A DNA stretch of 64,000 nucleotides. Source: Aeromicrobium fastidiosum. GTDB lineage: Bacteria; Actinomycetota; Actinomycetes; Propionibacteriales; Nocardioidaceae. Every line of letters starts with the position of its first letter. Position 1 is the first letter of the stretch. Under the pieces are notes generated by a model. That model was not told the origin of the DNA and did not search any database. It saw only the letters and a list, made by a program, of their open reading frames with translations. Positions 27,518-37,496 of this stretch are shown here, piece by piece. Made by a program: the position numbers and the translations under genes. Location of the stretch: NCBI RefSeq assembly GCF_017876595.1, contig NZ_JAGIOG010000001.1:3720001-3784000 (forward strand). The letters are read 5' to 3'.

Positions 27518-27634
27518 TCATGCCCTGGTCGTGGGTGCCGACACCGCCCGTTGCGCCTGCCGGATCGCGACGAGCCGGGCGATGCGGCGGCGGACGGCAG
27601 CCCGGCGCAGGCGCTGATCCCGATGGGTGCTCAT
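27518..27634 (-). CDS. 38-residue basic microprotein at the end of the ABC exporter operon
   Basis: An ORF of 38 codons starting ATG at 27634, which overlaps the permease stop codon as ATGA, the same coupling used by every junction in this operon. The product (MSTHRDQRLRRAAVRRRI at its start) is very basic, with nine or more arginines and no membrane segment, and may be a single amphipathic helix. It is followed directly by a hairpin. No family recognised. It could be chance reading of arginine-rich GC DNA; the coupling and position argue for a real gene. Confidence 0.5.
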   Translation of the reverse strand: MSTHRDQRLRRAAVRRRIARLVAIRQAQRAVSAPTTRA

Positions 27635-30222
27635 GCGGTCCGCCGATCGACGTGGGGGCGGCTGCGGGTCACGGCCGCCGTCACCGCCGCGACGACGACG
27701 GGCACCACGACGACCAGGATGACCAGCAACGACCACGGCACGTCGACGACGAGGCCACGCGAGGTGTGGCCGGTCAGGGACCGTGCGGCCGCGATGCCGG
27801 GGACGAACCCGACAACGACCCCCAGCGCCGCCCCGACGAAGGAGAGCACACCGGCCTGCGAGGCCGCCACCAGCCGACGGATGCTCGGCGACGCACCGAC
27901 GGCACTCAGCGTGGCGAGATCTGGCCGCGCGTCGCTGAGCGCCAACCCCGTGGCGCTGAAGGTGCCGATGCAGATCGCGATGGCGCCCATGACGGCCAGG
28001 AGGATGAACACCGTGCGGAACTCCGAGCTGGGCGGCCCCACGACGTCGACGGCACCGGCGACAGGATCTGCCGCGATGACCGCTGCGCGGACCGCCGAGA
28101 CCGGCAGGTCGTCGACGGGTCTGCTGGACCGGGCCGAGTTCGTCGACGTGGGCAGTCCGAGCCTGTCGGCCGTCGCCTGCGAGACCACCGCGCCGGCGAC
28201 GACCGGCTCCGGTCCCTGCGGGACGGACCCGCTGCCGAGGTCGGCGGCGACGGCCGACACCCGGACAATCTTTTCCGGCCGCGACACGGTGCTCGTGACG
28301 ATCTCGGTGGTGTGACCACTGATCATCTGCCGATCGGCCACGAGCGCCCCGCCCCGGTCGAGCACCGCCTGTTGCGCGGCGGTGATCGGCACGTTCCATG
28401 CCCGCAGGGTCGCAGCGTCGGCCACGGCGACATCACGGCTGTTGGACGCGCCAGGGTAGGCCGGATTCGGCACCAGCACGTGCGCCTGCACATCGTCGCC
28501 GCTCACCGCGTCGTCGCCGGCGGCCGACGGATCGTAGAGTCCCGCGCCGAGCGTTGTGAGCGGTGTGAACGTGGCACCGCCGGCCTTCTCGGCGGCGGTA
28601 ACCGCGGCCTGCATGCTCGACGTCGTCGCCGTAAGCGTGACCGTGCCGAGCGGGGCGGCGTACTCGTAGTCGCGCGAGCGCTCCGCGGCGTCGCTCGACG
28701 AGGCGACCGCCAGCGCCGTCACCGCCGACACGGAGGCCATGATGGCAGCGATCGCCGGGGCGCTGCGCGACCGGTGCCGGTCGGTGTCGCGCAGGGCGAT
28801 GCGCACAGGCAGGGGCATGTGCCGCGCGATACGGGCGATGACGCTGATGATCCACGGCGTCATGAACGTCGCACCGACGACCGCCACGATAGTGCGGATG
28901 GCAATCGTGAACTCGCCGTTGAAGGCCGCGTTGCGCGCCTTCGCCGCGCCGACCAGGCCGAACAGCAGCAGGGCCAGGCCGAACAGCGGCCAGCCGCGTG
29001 ACACCTTGGGCTCTGCGGACCGTCCCGACAGGGCCGCGATCACGTCGCTCCGCGCGGCCTGTCGCGCCGGCGCGAGAGCTGCCACGACCGAGGCGAAGAC
29101 GCCCAGTGCGGCCGCGGCGGCGATGGCCGGCCAGATCACCTGGAAGGGCCCGAAACCGGTGTCGAAGACCGTGACGGCGAACCGCACGGCCCCCCAGGCG
29201 ATCGGGACGGAGGCCAGGGCGGCGATGGCGCTGGTCACGACGCCCAGCACGAGCGCCTGCGCGAGCACGATGCGGCGCAGGTCGCCGGGACTTCCGCCGG
29301 CGGCGGCCAGCGTGGCGAGCTCCTGCCTCTGCCGCCGGACCCCGACGGCGAACGCCGGCCCCGCCAGCAGGACGACCTCGATCACGAGCGCGATCACCAC
29401 GATGGCGATGAGCTGCCTGACGAGCTCGTCCTGCGTCGATGACATGTCGGCGTACTGCTGGGCGGCAGGCGGCGGATCGAGCACCACCTGCCGCGAGATC
29501 ACGATGAACCCCTCGGCGTTCCAGCGCATGGTGTCGGACCAGGTGACCGGCCGATCGCGATCCAGCAGGATCTCCAGCGTCTCGGTCTGCACTGCCGACG
29601 ACGGCGACACCGCGACCGCTCGGTCGCGGGGATGCTCCCCGACCGTGCCGACCGAGCCGATGCCGACGACCTTCAGGCGCAGGCCACCGACGATCACGGT
29701 CCGGCCGATGCGGGCACCGTCCTGGGCGAGCGCAGGTGTGACGACCACGTCATCGGCCGTGCGCGGCTGACGCCCTGACTCGAGCACCGTCAGCCCGCGG
29801 GTGGCCGGCGCGTCGAAGTCGGTCTTGAGCACGTCGACGTCCCATCCGCGCGAACCGATGACGAGTCGTCCGTAGCCCCGGTGGACGGGCGTGAGCCGCC
29901 CACCGCTGAGGGCGGCGAGGCTCGGCGCGACGTCGTCGAACGCACGGGGCTCGCCGGTGCCCTCATAACTCTGCGAATCGGCGTCAGGACTCTGTGTCGC
30001 CGCCCCGTCGACCGGCAGGACGATCGCCTCGGCAGCGCCGAGGCGGGCAGGCAGGGACTCGGCCGGAGACACGTCGTGCGTGGCGATCATCGTGGCAGCG
30101 AGCGCCGACAACAGCACCGGGATACCGACGAGCGCCATGGCCAGGGCGCTGCGGGCCGGGTGCCGCAGGAGCTCGCGCATCGCCATGCGCAGGGCCGGGC
30201 GCCACCGGTTCACGATCGTCAT
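27631..30222 (-). CDS. ABC transporter permease, FtsX-like (MacB type)
   Basis: An 863-residue integral membrane protein with a duplicated FtsX-domain layout. A first membrane helix lies near residues 21-45 (ALAMALVGIPVLLSALAATM), then a large outside domain (about 50-275). Helices at about 285-430 form the first FtsX core, a second set starts near 450-520, a further outside region spans about 530-720, and three final helices cover about 735-860. Such permeases export peptides or lipids or act in mechanotransmission. ATG at 30222 overlaps the ATPase stop as ATGA. Controlled with its ATPase by the upstream PadR gene. Confidence 0.88.
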   Translation of the reverse strand: MTIVNRWRPALRMAMRELLRHPARSALAMALVGIPVLLSALAATMIATHDVSPAESLPARLGAAEAIVLPVDGAATQSPDADSQSYEGTGEPRAFDDVAPSLAALSGGRLTPVHRGYGRLVIGSRGWDVDVLKTDFDAPATRGLTVLESGRQPRTADDVVVTPALAQDGARIGRTVIVGGLRLKVVGIGSVGTVGEHPRDRAVAVSPSSAVQTETLEILLDRDRPVTWSDTMRWNAEGFIVISRQVVLDPPPAAQQYADMSSTQDELVRQLIAIVVIALVIEVVLLAGPAFAVGVRRQRQELATLAAAGGSPGDLRRIVLAQALVLGVVTSAIAALASVPIAWGAVRFAVTVFDTGFGPFQVIWPAIAAAAALGVFASVVAALAPARQAARSDVIAALSGRSAEPKVSRGWPLFGLALLLFGLVGAAKARNAAFNGEFTIAIRTIVAVVGATFMTPWIISVIARIARHMPLPVRIALRDTDRHRSRSAPAIAAIMASVSAVTALAVASSSDAAERSRDYEYAAPLGTVTLTATTSSMQAAVTAAEKAGGATFTPLTTLGAGLYDPSAAGDDAVSGDDVQAHVLVPNPAYPGASNSRDVAVADAATLRAWNVPITAAQQAVLDRGGALVADRQMISGHTTEIVTSTVSRPEKIVRVSAVAADLGSGSVPQGPEPVVAGAVVSQATADRLGLPTSTNSARSSRPVDDLPVSAVRAAVIAADPVAGAVDVVGPPSSEFRTVFILLAVMGAIAICIGTFSATGLALSDARPDLATLSAVGASPSIRRLVAASQAGVLSFVGAALGVVVGFVPGIAAARSLTGHTSRGLVVDVPWSLLVILVVVVPVVVAAVTAAVTRSRPHVDRRTA

Positions 30223-30917
30223 GCGGTGACCGCTCCCGCGCTGTCGACGACCCGGCCGTCGCGCACGAAGACGATCCGGTCGGCCCATGCCGCGTGTCGG
30301 GAGTCGTGGGTCACCAGCACCCCGGCGGCACCCGCATCGATCCGCTCACGCAGGACCCGCAGGACCCCCTCGCCCGTCCGCGAGTCGAGCGCCCCGGTCG
30401 GCTCGTCGGCCAGGAGGAGCCGGCGCGGTCCGACGAGAGCTCTTGCGATCGCGATGCGCTGACGCTGGCCACCGGAGAGAGAGTCGGGAAAGCGTCCGGC
30501 TGCCGCCTCGAGGCCGACTCCGGCCAAGGCGACGAGTGCCGCCTCCCGAGACTCGGTCTGGCCGGTCCCGGCGAGCTCGAGAGGCAGGGAGACGTTCTCG
30601 GCGGCGGTCAGGGTCGGGATGAGGTTGAGCTCCTGGAAGACGTAGCCCACCGATCCGCGGCGCAGCGCCGCCAGAGCACGCTGGTTCATCCCGCCGAGCT
30701 GACGCCCTTCGATCATCACCTCACCCGACGTGGGGGTGTCGAGGCCCCCGGCGAGGTGCAGCAGCGTCGACTTGCCCGAGCCCGACGGCCCCATGACCGC
30801 GACGAGCTCCCCTGCGGACACGTCGAGATCGACACCGGCCAGGGCATGCACTGCCGTCTCGCCGCTGCCGTGCGTACGCGTCACCTGACGCATCGACAGG
30901 ATCGGGTCGGGTGTCAT
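30219..30917 (-). CDS. ABC transporter ATP-binding protein (LolD/MacB type)
   Basis: A 232-residue ABC ATPase powering the FtsX-like permease. Walker A is VMGPSGSGKSTLLHLAGGLD (about 41-60), Q-loop YVFQELNLIPTLTAAENV, signature DSLSGGQRQRIAIARALVG, Walker B RLLLADEPTGALDS and H-switch LVTHDSRHA. The LNLIPTLTAAENV segment is typical of MacB/LolD-type ATPases. ATG at 30917 overlaps the padR stop as ATGA. Third-last gene of a fully overlapping four-gene unit. Confidence 0.94.
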   Translation of the reverse strand: MTPDPILSMRQVTRTHGSGETAVHALAGVDLDVSAGELVAVMGPSGSGKSTLLHLAGGLDTPTSGEVMIEGRQLGGMNQRALAALRRGSVGYVFQELNLIPTLTAAENVSLPLELAGTGQTESREAALVALAGVGLEAAAGRFPDSLSGGQRQRIAIARALVGPRRLLLADEPTGALDSRTGEGVLRVLRERIDAGAAGVLVTHDSRHAAWADRIVFVRDGRVVDSAGAVTA

Positions 30918-31462
30918 GCGTTCTCCTGGGGTATGAGGGGGTGGTCCGAGGGCGCGGACTGGGACAGGCGTCCCTCGACGTGGTCGAGCCAGCGCACGAG
31001 CGCCTCGGCGTCGAAGATGCGGCGTTCGAGGACGAGCTCGGAGGCGAGGTCGCGAGGCCCGCGTCGCTTCTCGGCAGTCAGCTCCTGCAGGCGCTGCATG
31101 CCGGCGGCGCGCTGGCGCTGCACGACGTCGGCGACGTCGACGCCCGGCATCGTGACGCCGAGGGCCAGCTTGATCGTCAGCTCGTCGCGCGGATCGGACG
31201 TGGGCGGGGCCGCGCTCGACCACCAGGCGGCGACCTCGGCGCGGCCGGCGTCGGTCAGCGCGTACTCCTTGCGCCCCTCGTCGTCGGGCTCGACGTCGTC
31301 CTCGACGAGTCCGTCGCGCTGGAGGCGGGCGATCGTCGTGTAGACCTGTCCGATGTTGAGCGGCCAGGTGCCACCTGTGCGGTCCTCGAACTCCGAGCGC
31401 AGCTGGGCGCCGTACATCGGTCGCTGCGACAGCAACGCCAGAATTCCCTGTCGGACCGACAC
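30914..31462 (-). CDS. PadR family transcriptional regulator
   Basis: A 182-residue repressor. The winged-helix N-terminus, GILALLSQRPMYGAQLRSEFE then WPLNIGQVYTTIARLQRDGLV (about 6-52), is PadR-like. A Vir_C-type C-terminal dimerisation helix pair spans about 90-175. Members repress exporters and lift off when they bind a small toxic ligand. GTG at 31462 has a strong AGGGAGGTGG site. A palindromic operator lies 14-51 bp upstream, so it should repress its own operon (padR-ATPase-permease-microprotein). Confidence 0.92.
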   Translation of the reverse strand: MSVRQGILALLSQRPMYGAQLRSEFEDRTGGTWPLNIGQVYTTIARLQRDGLVEDDVEPDDEGRKEYALTDAGRAEVAAWWSSAAPPTSDPRDELTIKLALGVTMPGVDVADVVQRQRAAGMQRLQELTAEKRRGPRDLASELVLERRIFDAEALVRWLDHVEGRLSQSAPSDHPLIPQENA

Positions 31463-31475
31463 GACCCACCTCCCT

Positions 31476-31513
31476 GCATACTCAGTATGTAACGATGAAC
31501 ATACTGAGTATGC
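31476..31513. promoter_or_regulatory. PadR operator, perfect 15-bp inverted repeat
   Basis: GCATACTCAGTATGT and its exact inverse ACATACTGAGTATGC are separated by eight bases. The centre reads ATGT-N8-ACAT, the classic PadR box, and each arm is itself almost palindromic (ATAC-TCA-GTAT), so two further half-sites could load more dimers. It sits between padR and the divergent flavin oxidoreductase gene. Confidence 0.88.
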
Positions 31514-31590
31514 GTGATCGCGTCAACCCCAGACGCTCCCTCCAGTCCGTGCGGGATGCCGTGGTGCCCGGTCGGTGCGATGGTGACCCC

Positions 31591-32829
31591 ATGACGGATC
31601 AGGTGGACGTGGTCGTGGTGGGCGCGGGACTAGCGGGACTGGCCTGCGCGGGACGACTGCAGGGCGGCGGCATCGACGCACGGGTCCTCGAGGCGGCCGA
31701 CAAGGTGGGCGGCCGCGTGCGCACCGAGGTCGTCGACGGGCATCTGTGCGACGTCGGCTTCCAGCTGCTCAACCCGGCCTACCCCGCCGTCAAGGAGCTC
31801 GTCGACGTAGAGGCCCTGCAGCTCCAACCGTTCGCGGCCGGGGTGCGCGTGCGCAGCGGCGACACCGCCCTGACGCTCGGCGACCCCCGGCGCGAGCCGC
31901 GACTGCTGGCGTCGACCCTGCGCAGCGGGCTGCTGCGACCCAGGGAGCTCGCCGGCCTGGCGCGCTGGGCGGCACCGGTGCTGGGCGGCGAGCGGCGCAT
32001 CATGCGGGGCGACGACGCCACCCTGGCGGAGTCGCTCGACGCCGCCGGCGTGCACGGGCCCTTGCGCGTGCAGGTGCTGGAGCCGTTCTTGGCCGGCGTC
32101 CTGGCCGAGGGCACCGGTGCCACGTCGGCCCGCTACGCCCGCCTGCTGATCCGGTGGTTCCTGCTCGGCACGCCGGCCCTGCCCCGCGACGGCATGCGGG
32201 CCCTGCCCGCCCAGCTCGCCACGTCGCTGACGCGGCCGGCCGAGACCGGCGTGCGGGTCGTGGGCATCGACCGGACCTCGTCAGGCGTCACGGTGCGCAC
32301 CACGACGGGGTCGATCGACGCCCGGGCCGTCGTCGTCGCCACCGACGTCGACGACGCCACCGGACTGGGCGTGGAGCCCGGTGCCCCGCCGGTCGGCGGT
32401 CTGGTGACGTGGTGGTTCAGCACGCCGGCCGGGATGTCGCAGGACCGGCTGCTCGTCCTGGACGGCGACCGTGGGCCGGTCGTCAACTCGGCGGTCGTCT
32501 CGGCCGCGGCTCCCAGCTACGCCCCGCCCGGACGCGATCTCGTGCAGGTCACGACGCTGGCAGGTGCAGGGCTGACCGACGCGGGAGCACTGGCCGAGGC
32601 GGCCCGGCTGTGGCGCACCGACGTCGCCGGCTGGGACCTCCTGGTGCGACACGACGTCGTCAGGGCGCTGCCGAGGGCCGTTCCGCCTCTCGACCTGCGG
32701 CGGCCCTCCGACCTCGGTGGTGGCGTCTTCGTCTGCGGCGACCACCGCGACACCCCGTCGATCCAGGGTGCGCTGGCGTCAGGGCAGCGCACGGCCGGCG
32801 ACGTGGCCACGGCCCTCGGCGCGCGCTGA
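31591..32829 (+). CDS. FAD-dependent oxidoreductase (amine oxidase / phytoene desaturase-like)
   Basis: A 412-residue flavoprotein. The Rossmann FAD-binding motif VVVVGAGLAGLACAGRLQ is at about 7-24, followed by DKVGGRVRTEVVDG, the second FAD contact of the amine-oxidase superfamily. FVCGDHRDTPSIQGALASGQRTA near the C-terminus closes the FAD site. The substrate is unknown. The ATG at 31591 is preferred because an in-frame ATG at 31495 would lie inside the PadR operator and add a non-homologous leader. It may share PadR control. A hairpin follows its stop. Confidence 0.87.
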   Translation: MTDQVDVVVVGAGLAGLACAGRLQGGGIDARVLEAADKVGGRVRTEVVDGHLCDVGFQLLNPAYPAVKELVDVEALQLQPFAAGVRVRSGDTALTLGDPRREPRLLASTLRSGLLRPRELAGLARWAAPVLGGERRIMRGDDATLAESLDAAGVHGPLRVQVLEPFLAGVLAEGTGATSARYARLLIRWFLLGTPALPRDGMRALPAQLATSLTRPAETGVRVVGIDRTSSGVTVRTTTGSIDARAVVVATDVDDATGLGVEPGAPPVGGLVTWWFSTPAGMSQDRLLVLDGDRGPVVNSAVVSAAAPSYAPPGRDLVQVTTLAGAGLTDAGALAEAARLWRTDVAGWDLLVRHDVVRALPRAVPPLDLRRPSDLGGGVFVCGDHRDTPSIQGALASGQRTAGDVATALGAR

Positions 32830-32842
32830 CGTCCACCCTCGT

Positions 32843-32907
32843 CCGCGCTGTGTGACGCTGACGGCATCATCGAGGCGCGACAACGCCGTCAGCGTCACAG
32901 ATCGCGG
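32843..32907. terminator. Bidirectional hairpin, GTGTGACGC family
   Basis: Perfect 15-bp arms TGTGACGCTGACGGC (32851-32865) and GCCGTCAGCGTCACA (32885-32899), extended outward by CCGCG/CGCGG. It lies between the convergent oxidoreductase and lepA genes and has the same core as 27455-27513. Confidence 0.7.
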
Positions 32908-32915
32908 TGTGAGCG

Positions 32916-34772
<1,857 letters not shown>

Positions 34773-34822
34773 GATGAGCCATTCTCCCATCACCGGGCCC
34801 GAGCACCCGCCACGCCATCGAT

Positions 34823-34852
34823 TTGAGGCTGCGGGCCGCCGACTGCTAGAGT
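34823..34852 (+). promoter_or_regulatory. rpsT promoter (TTGAGG-N18-TAGAGT)
   Basis: A -35-like TTGAGG (34823-34828) and a -10-like TAGAGT (34847-34852) stand 18 bp apart upstream of rpsT, predicting a 5' leader of about 90 bases. Confidence 0.6.
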
Positions 34853-34889
34853 TGGCGGTCGCGTGCTCCGGCACGTCCTCACACCTCTG

Positions 34890-34906
34890 GGCACGGTCTG
34901 CGTGCC
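34890..34906 (+). promoter_or_regulatory. Hairpin in the rpsT 5' leader
   Basis: GGCACG and CGTGCC flank a five-base loop, 45 bases before the rpsT start. S20 is known to control its own synthesis in other bacteria; whether this stem takes part is inference. Confidence 0.4.
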
Positions 34907-34950
34907 GCCCGATCGTCGGAACATCACACCAAGAGAAGTAGGTCTACCCC

Positions 34951-35211
34951 GTGGCGAACATCAAGTCGCAGATCAAGCGCAACCGCCAGAACGAGCTGGC
35001 TCGCGAGCGCAACAAGTCCGTGCGCTCCGCGCTCAAGACGGCCGTCCGTCGCTTCGAGGAGGCCATCGCCTCCGGCAACGCCGACGACGCCAAGAAGCTC
35101 GCCAGCGTCGCCACGCAGAAGCTCGACAAGGCCGCCTCCAAGAAGGTCATCCACAAGAACCAGGCTGCCAACCGCAAGTCGGCCATCGCCAAGAAGGCCG
35201 CCGCGCTCTGA
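34951..35211 (+). CDS. rpsT: 30S ribosomal protein S20
   Basis: An 86-residue, lysine- and arginine-rich helical protein that binds 16S rRNA early in 30S assembly. The start [20 protein letters not shown] and the end [13 protein letters not shown] are diagnostic. GTG start with a GTAGG site upstream. It is the only plus-strand gene in a run of minus-strand genes, has its own promoter and leader, and ends in a strong terminator. Confidence 0.98.
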   Translation: MANIKSQIKRNRQNELARERNKSVRSALKTAVRRFEEAIASGNADDAKKLASVATQKLDKAASKKVIHKNQAANRKSAIAKKAAAL

Positions 35212-35239
35212 CGCACGGCCCGCTGTGCCTCACAGCATG

Positions 35240-35274
35240 AAACAACGCCCCGGCCTCAGGCCGGGGCGTTGTTT
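35240..35274 (+). terminator. Rho-independent terminator of rpsT, shared with the convergent gene
   Basis: A 16-bp stem AAACAACGCCCCGGCC / GGCCGGGGCGTTGTTT with a three-base loop TCA. The A-run before and T-run after make it work as a terminator in both directions. The loop TCA is the stop codon of the minus-strand membrane gene ending at 35256. Confidence 0.88.
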
Positions 35275-36437
35275 CGTTGCTGACGCACTCGGCCCGGCCG
35301 TCCCGGTCGCCACGTCGAGACGAGCCTGACGACAGACTCCAGCGGCCCGCGAGGACAGAACGCCAGCCACACCGTGGCGACCGCGCACAGGACGATGGCC
35401 TGGATTGCCCAGTCGCCGTAGCTGCCGGTCGACCCGAACGGGTCGTCGCTCGCCCGGCGGTGCACCACGATCCGCCATGTCCAGAGGACGTGCACCGTGT
35501 AGAGCGACAGGGTCATCGCACCGGCGGCCCTCACCGGCAGCAGGACCCATCGCGACCATGGCAGCCGGACCACCAGGGCGCACAGGCCGATCACGACCAG
35601 CGCCGAGCCGATCGCGCCGATGACGTTGAGCGGTCGTGAGGTGTGCTCCCCCACGAACCACAGCTCGCGCCACTGCGCCGGCTCGAACGGATACGAGGCG
35701 CGCACGAACAGCTGCTGCCACCCCTGGACGTACCAGTCGTCGAACACGCCCCGGGCGATCGCGACGGCCCCGGTCCCGAGCGAGACCCCCAGCAGCACGA
35801 CGCCGCCGAGCAGGACGGCGACCGCGATCTTCGCCCGACCCAGATCGAGGCGACCGACACCGAGGCCCACCAGCACGTACGCGAACCACACCCCCGCGGG
35901 ATACGCACCCCAGACGATCAGCTCGGTGAGCAGCGACCACGGTGGCAGGGCGTCGCTCAGCTCGGCCTGGTCGGACATCACCGCGCCGTGCTCGATCTGC
36001 AGCCACAGCAGCAGCACGGGTGCCACGACGGCCCAGGCCAGGCCCAGGGCGATCAGGGCGCGAGCAGGCAGGCCACGGAACGGCAGCGCCACGACGATCA
36101 TCAGGCCGTAGAACGCGAGGATGACGTAGACCGGCATCTGGTCGAGCGAGCCGAGCGACAGCCCCATCGCGATCAGGATCACGGCCCGGATGCAGGTGGC
36201 CCGCACCGATCCCGCGCCCTGCGGATCGCGTCGGTGCACCAGCGACAGCGCGACCCCGGCCAGCATCGCGAACAGCGGTGCGGCCCGTCCGCTCGCGATG
36301 ATCTGCCCCACGGGCGGGCTGGCACCCGTCCACATCGGACCGAGGTGCACGAACATCATGCCGAGCAGCGCGACGCCCCGCGCGAGGTCGACCGCGTCGA
36401 CGCGGCTGCGCCGGGGCCGGGGCCGGGTGCCGAGCAT
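35256..36437 (-). CDS. DUF418 / heparan-alpha-glucosaminide acetyltransferase-like membrane protein
   Basis: A 393-residue membrane protein with about ten hydrophobic segments. RVDAVDLARGVALLGMMFVHLGPM at about 11-34 is the DUF418/DUF1624 opening motif, and SGRAAPLFAMLAGVALSL the next conserved loop. MTLSLYTVHVLWTW near residue 310 resembles the DUF418 end motif. Relatives are predicted acyltransferases acting on extracytoplasmic sugars or lipids. Its ATG directly abuts the holA stop (TAG then ATG). Its stop codon forms the loop of the rpsT terminator. Confidence 0.8.
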   Translation of the reverse strand: MLGTRPRPRRSRVDAVDLARGVALLGMMFVHLGPMWTGASPPVGQIIASGRAAPLFAMLAGVALSLVHRRDPQGAGSVRATCIRAVILIAMGLSLGSLDQMPVYVILAFYGLMIVVALPFRGLPARALIALGLAWAVVAPVLLLWLQIEHGAVMSDQAELSDALPPWSLLTELIVWGAYPAGVWFAYVLVGLGVGRLDLGRAKIAVAVLLGGVVLLGVSLGTGAVAIARGVFDDWYVQGWQQLFVRASYPFEPAQWRELWFVGEHTSRPLNVIGAIGSALVVIGLCALVVRLPWSRWVLLPVRAAGAMTLSLYTVHVLWTWRIVVHRRASDDPFGSTGSYGDWAIQAIVLCAVATVWLAFCPRGPLESVVRLVSTWRPGRPGRVRQQRNNAPA

Positions 36438-37409
36438 CTAGCGCCGTCGCTGGGCTGCGACGGCCAGGACCATCCGCTCGACCGCGAACGCTGGATCGGC
36501 CGCGCCGCCCTTGACGTCGAGATCGGCCTGGGCGACCGCGGAGATCGCTGCCGCCAGGCCCGGCGCGTCCCAGCTGCGCAGCTGCTGCCGCATCGACCGG
36601 ATCTTGAACGGCGGTGCCCCGATGTGGGCGGCCAGCTCGTTGTCGCGCAGCCCCTCGGGGGCACCCGAGAGCTTGGCCAGCGACCGCAGGCCCGTCGCGA
36701 GGGCGCTCGTGATGAGGACGGGCGCGACCTTGGCCGACTCCGCCCACCGGGCCTGCTCGAGCGCGATGTCGATGCGGCCGTCGATCGTGGCGTCGGCGAT
36801 CTCGTAGCCACGGACGTCGGCGCGTCCACCGAAGTACTGCTGCACCAGCGAGGTGCTGATGTCGGTGCCCTTCTCGAGGTTGGCCACGAGCTGGTCGGCC
36901 GCGCCCGCGAGCGCCCGCAGATCCTGTCCGACGGCGGCCACGAGGTAGGCCGCGGCCTGCTCGTCGATGCGGGCCCCGAGGTCGCGCACCTCGGTGACGA
37001 CCCAGCGGGCGTAGTCGCGCTCGTACTTGGGCTGCTCGAGCTTGACCTCGCTGACGACGGCGGCCTTGCGCAGCTTGTCGAGCAGACCCTTGCCCTTCTG
37101 CCCACCGCTGTGGACGAGCACGACCGCGATGTCGGGCGACGGCTCGGCGACATAGGCCAGCAGCTCGGACTGCGCGACGTCGGGCAGGTCCTGCAGCTCG
37201 GTCAGCACGAGGGCCGTGGCATCGCTGAACAGCGACGGGCTGGTGAGGCCGGCGAGCTCGCCGGGCTGCAGGCCCGATGCCGTCGTGGTGGCCACCTCGC
37301 ACTCGGGCTGCTCGGCGGTGACGAAGGCGATCGCCTTGGCCCGGGTGCGATCGGCGAGGAACTCGGCGTTGCCGGTGATGAGCAGGATCTTGCCGAATGC
37401 CGAGGCCAC
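36438..37409 (-). CDS. holA: DNA polymerase III subunit delta
   Basis: A 323-residue clamp-loader subunit that opens the beta clamp. FGKILLITGNAEFLADRTRAKAI opens the AAA+-like domain 1. LVLTELQDLPD and AVVLVHSGGQKGKGLLDKLRKA lie in the fold, and the C-terminal collar domain contains AEHIGAPPFKIRSMRQQLRSW-like sequence. GTG at 37409 stands six bases from TAGGCT, so transcription is probably leaderless. Located between comEC and the DUF418 gene, conserved in actinobacteria. Confidence 0.94.
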   Translation of the reverse strand: MASAFGKILLITGNAEFLADRTRAKAIAFVTAEQPECEVATTTASGLQPGELAGLTSPSLFSDATALVLTELQDLPDVAQSELLAYVAEPSPDIAVVLVHSGGQKGKGLLDKLRKAAVVSEVKLEQPKYERDYARWVVTEVRDLGARIDEQAAAYLVAAVGQDLRALAGAADQLVANLEKGTDISTSLVQQYFGGRADVRGYEIADATIDGRIDIALEQARWAESAKVAPVLITSALATGLRSLAKLSGAPEGLRDNELAAHIGAPPFKIRSMRQQLRSWDAPGLAAAISAVAQADLDVKGGAADPAFAVERMVLAVAAQRRR

Positions 37410-37415
37410 GGCAGC

Positions 37416-37421
37416 AGCCTA
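37416..37421 (-). promoter_or_regulatory. -10 box TAGGCT for holA
   Basis: Minus-strand TAGGCT exactly six bases before the GTG at 37409; leaderless. Confidence 0.65.
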
Positions 37422-37432
37422 TCCGCGACCCA

Positions 37433-37496
37433 CGTCAGCCCCGACGGACGCTAGTCCCGACTCACGCTAGCCCCGACTGACGCTAGCCCCGACTGA
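37433..37496. repeat. Four tandem 16-bp units at the 3' end of comEC
   Basis: Units of CGCTAGCCCCGACTGA at 37433-37448 (diverged), 37449-37464 (two changes), 37465-37480 and 37481-37496 (identical). On the minus strand each later unit carries TAG, and the last one read by comEC supplies its stop codon at 37483-37485. The array fills the gap between comEC and holA. Confidence 0.9.

Noticed and set aside
27518-28399. 293-codon minus-strand frame overlapping the permease
   Set aside because: Only its last 38 codons, after the permease stop, are plausible; the rest is an out-of-frame shadow of the permease.
31495-31590. Upstream start of the flavin oxidoreductase at 31495
   Set aside because: It would lie in the PadR operator and add 32 residues without similarity to the FAD-binding start.
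37433-37496. CRISPR-like array
   Set aside because: Units are 16 bp with no spacers; simple tandem repeat.
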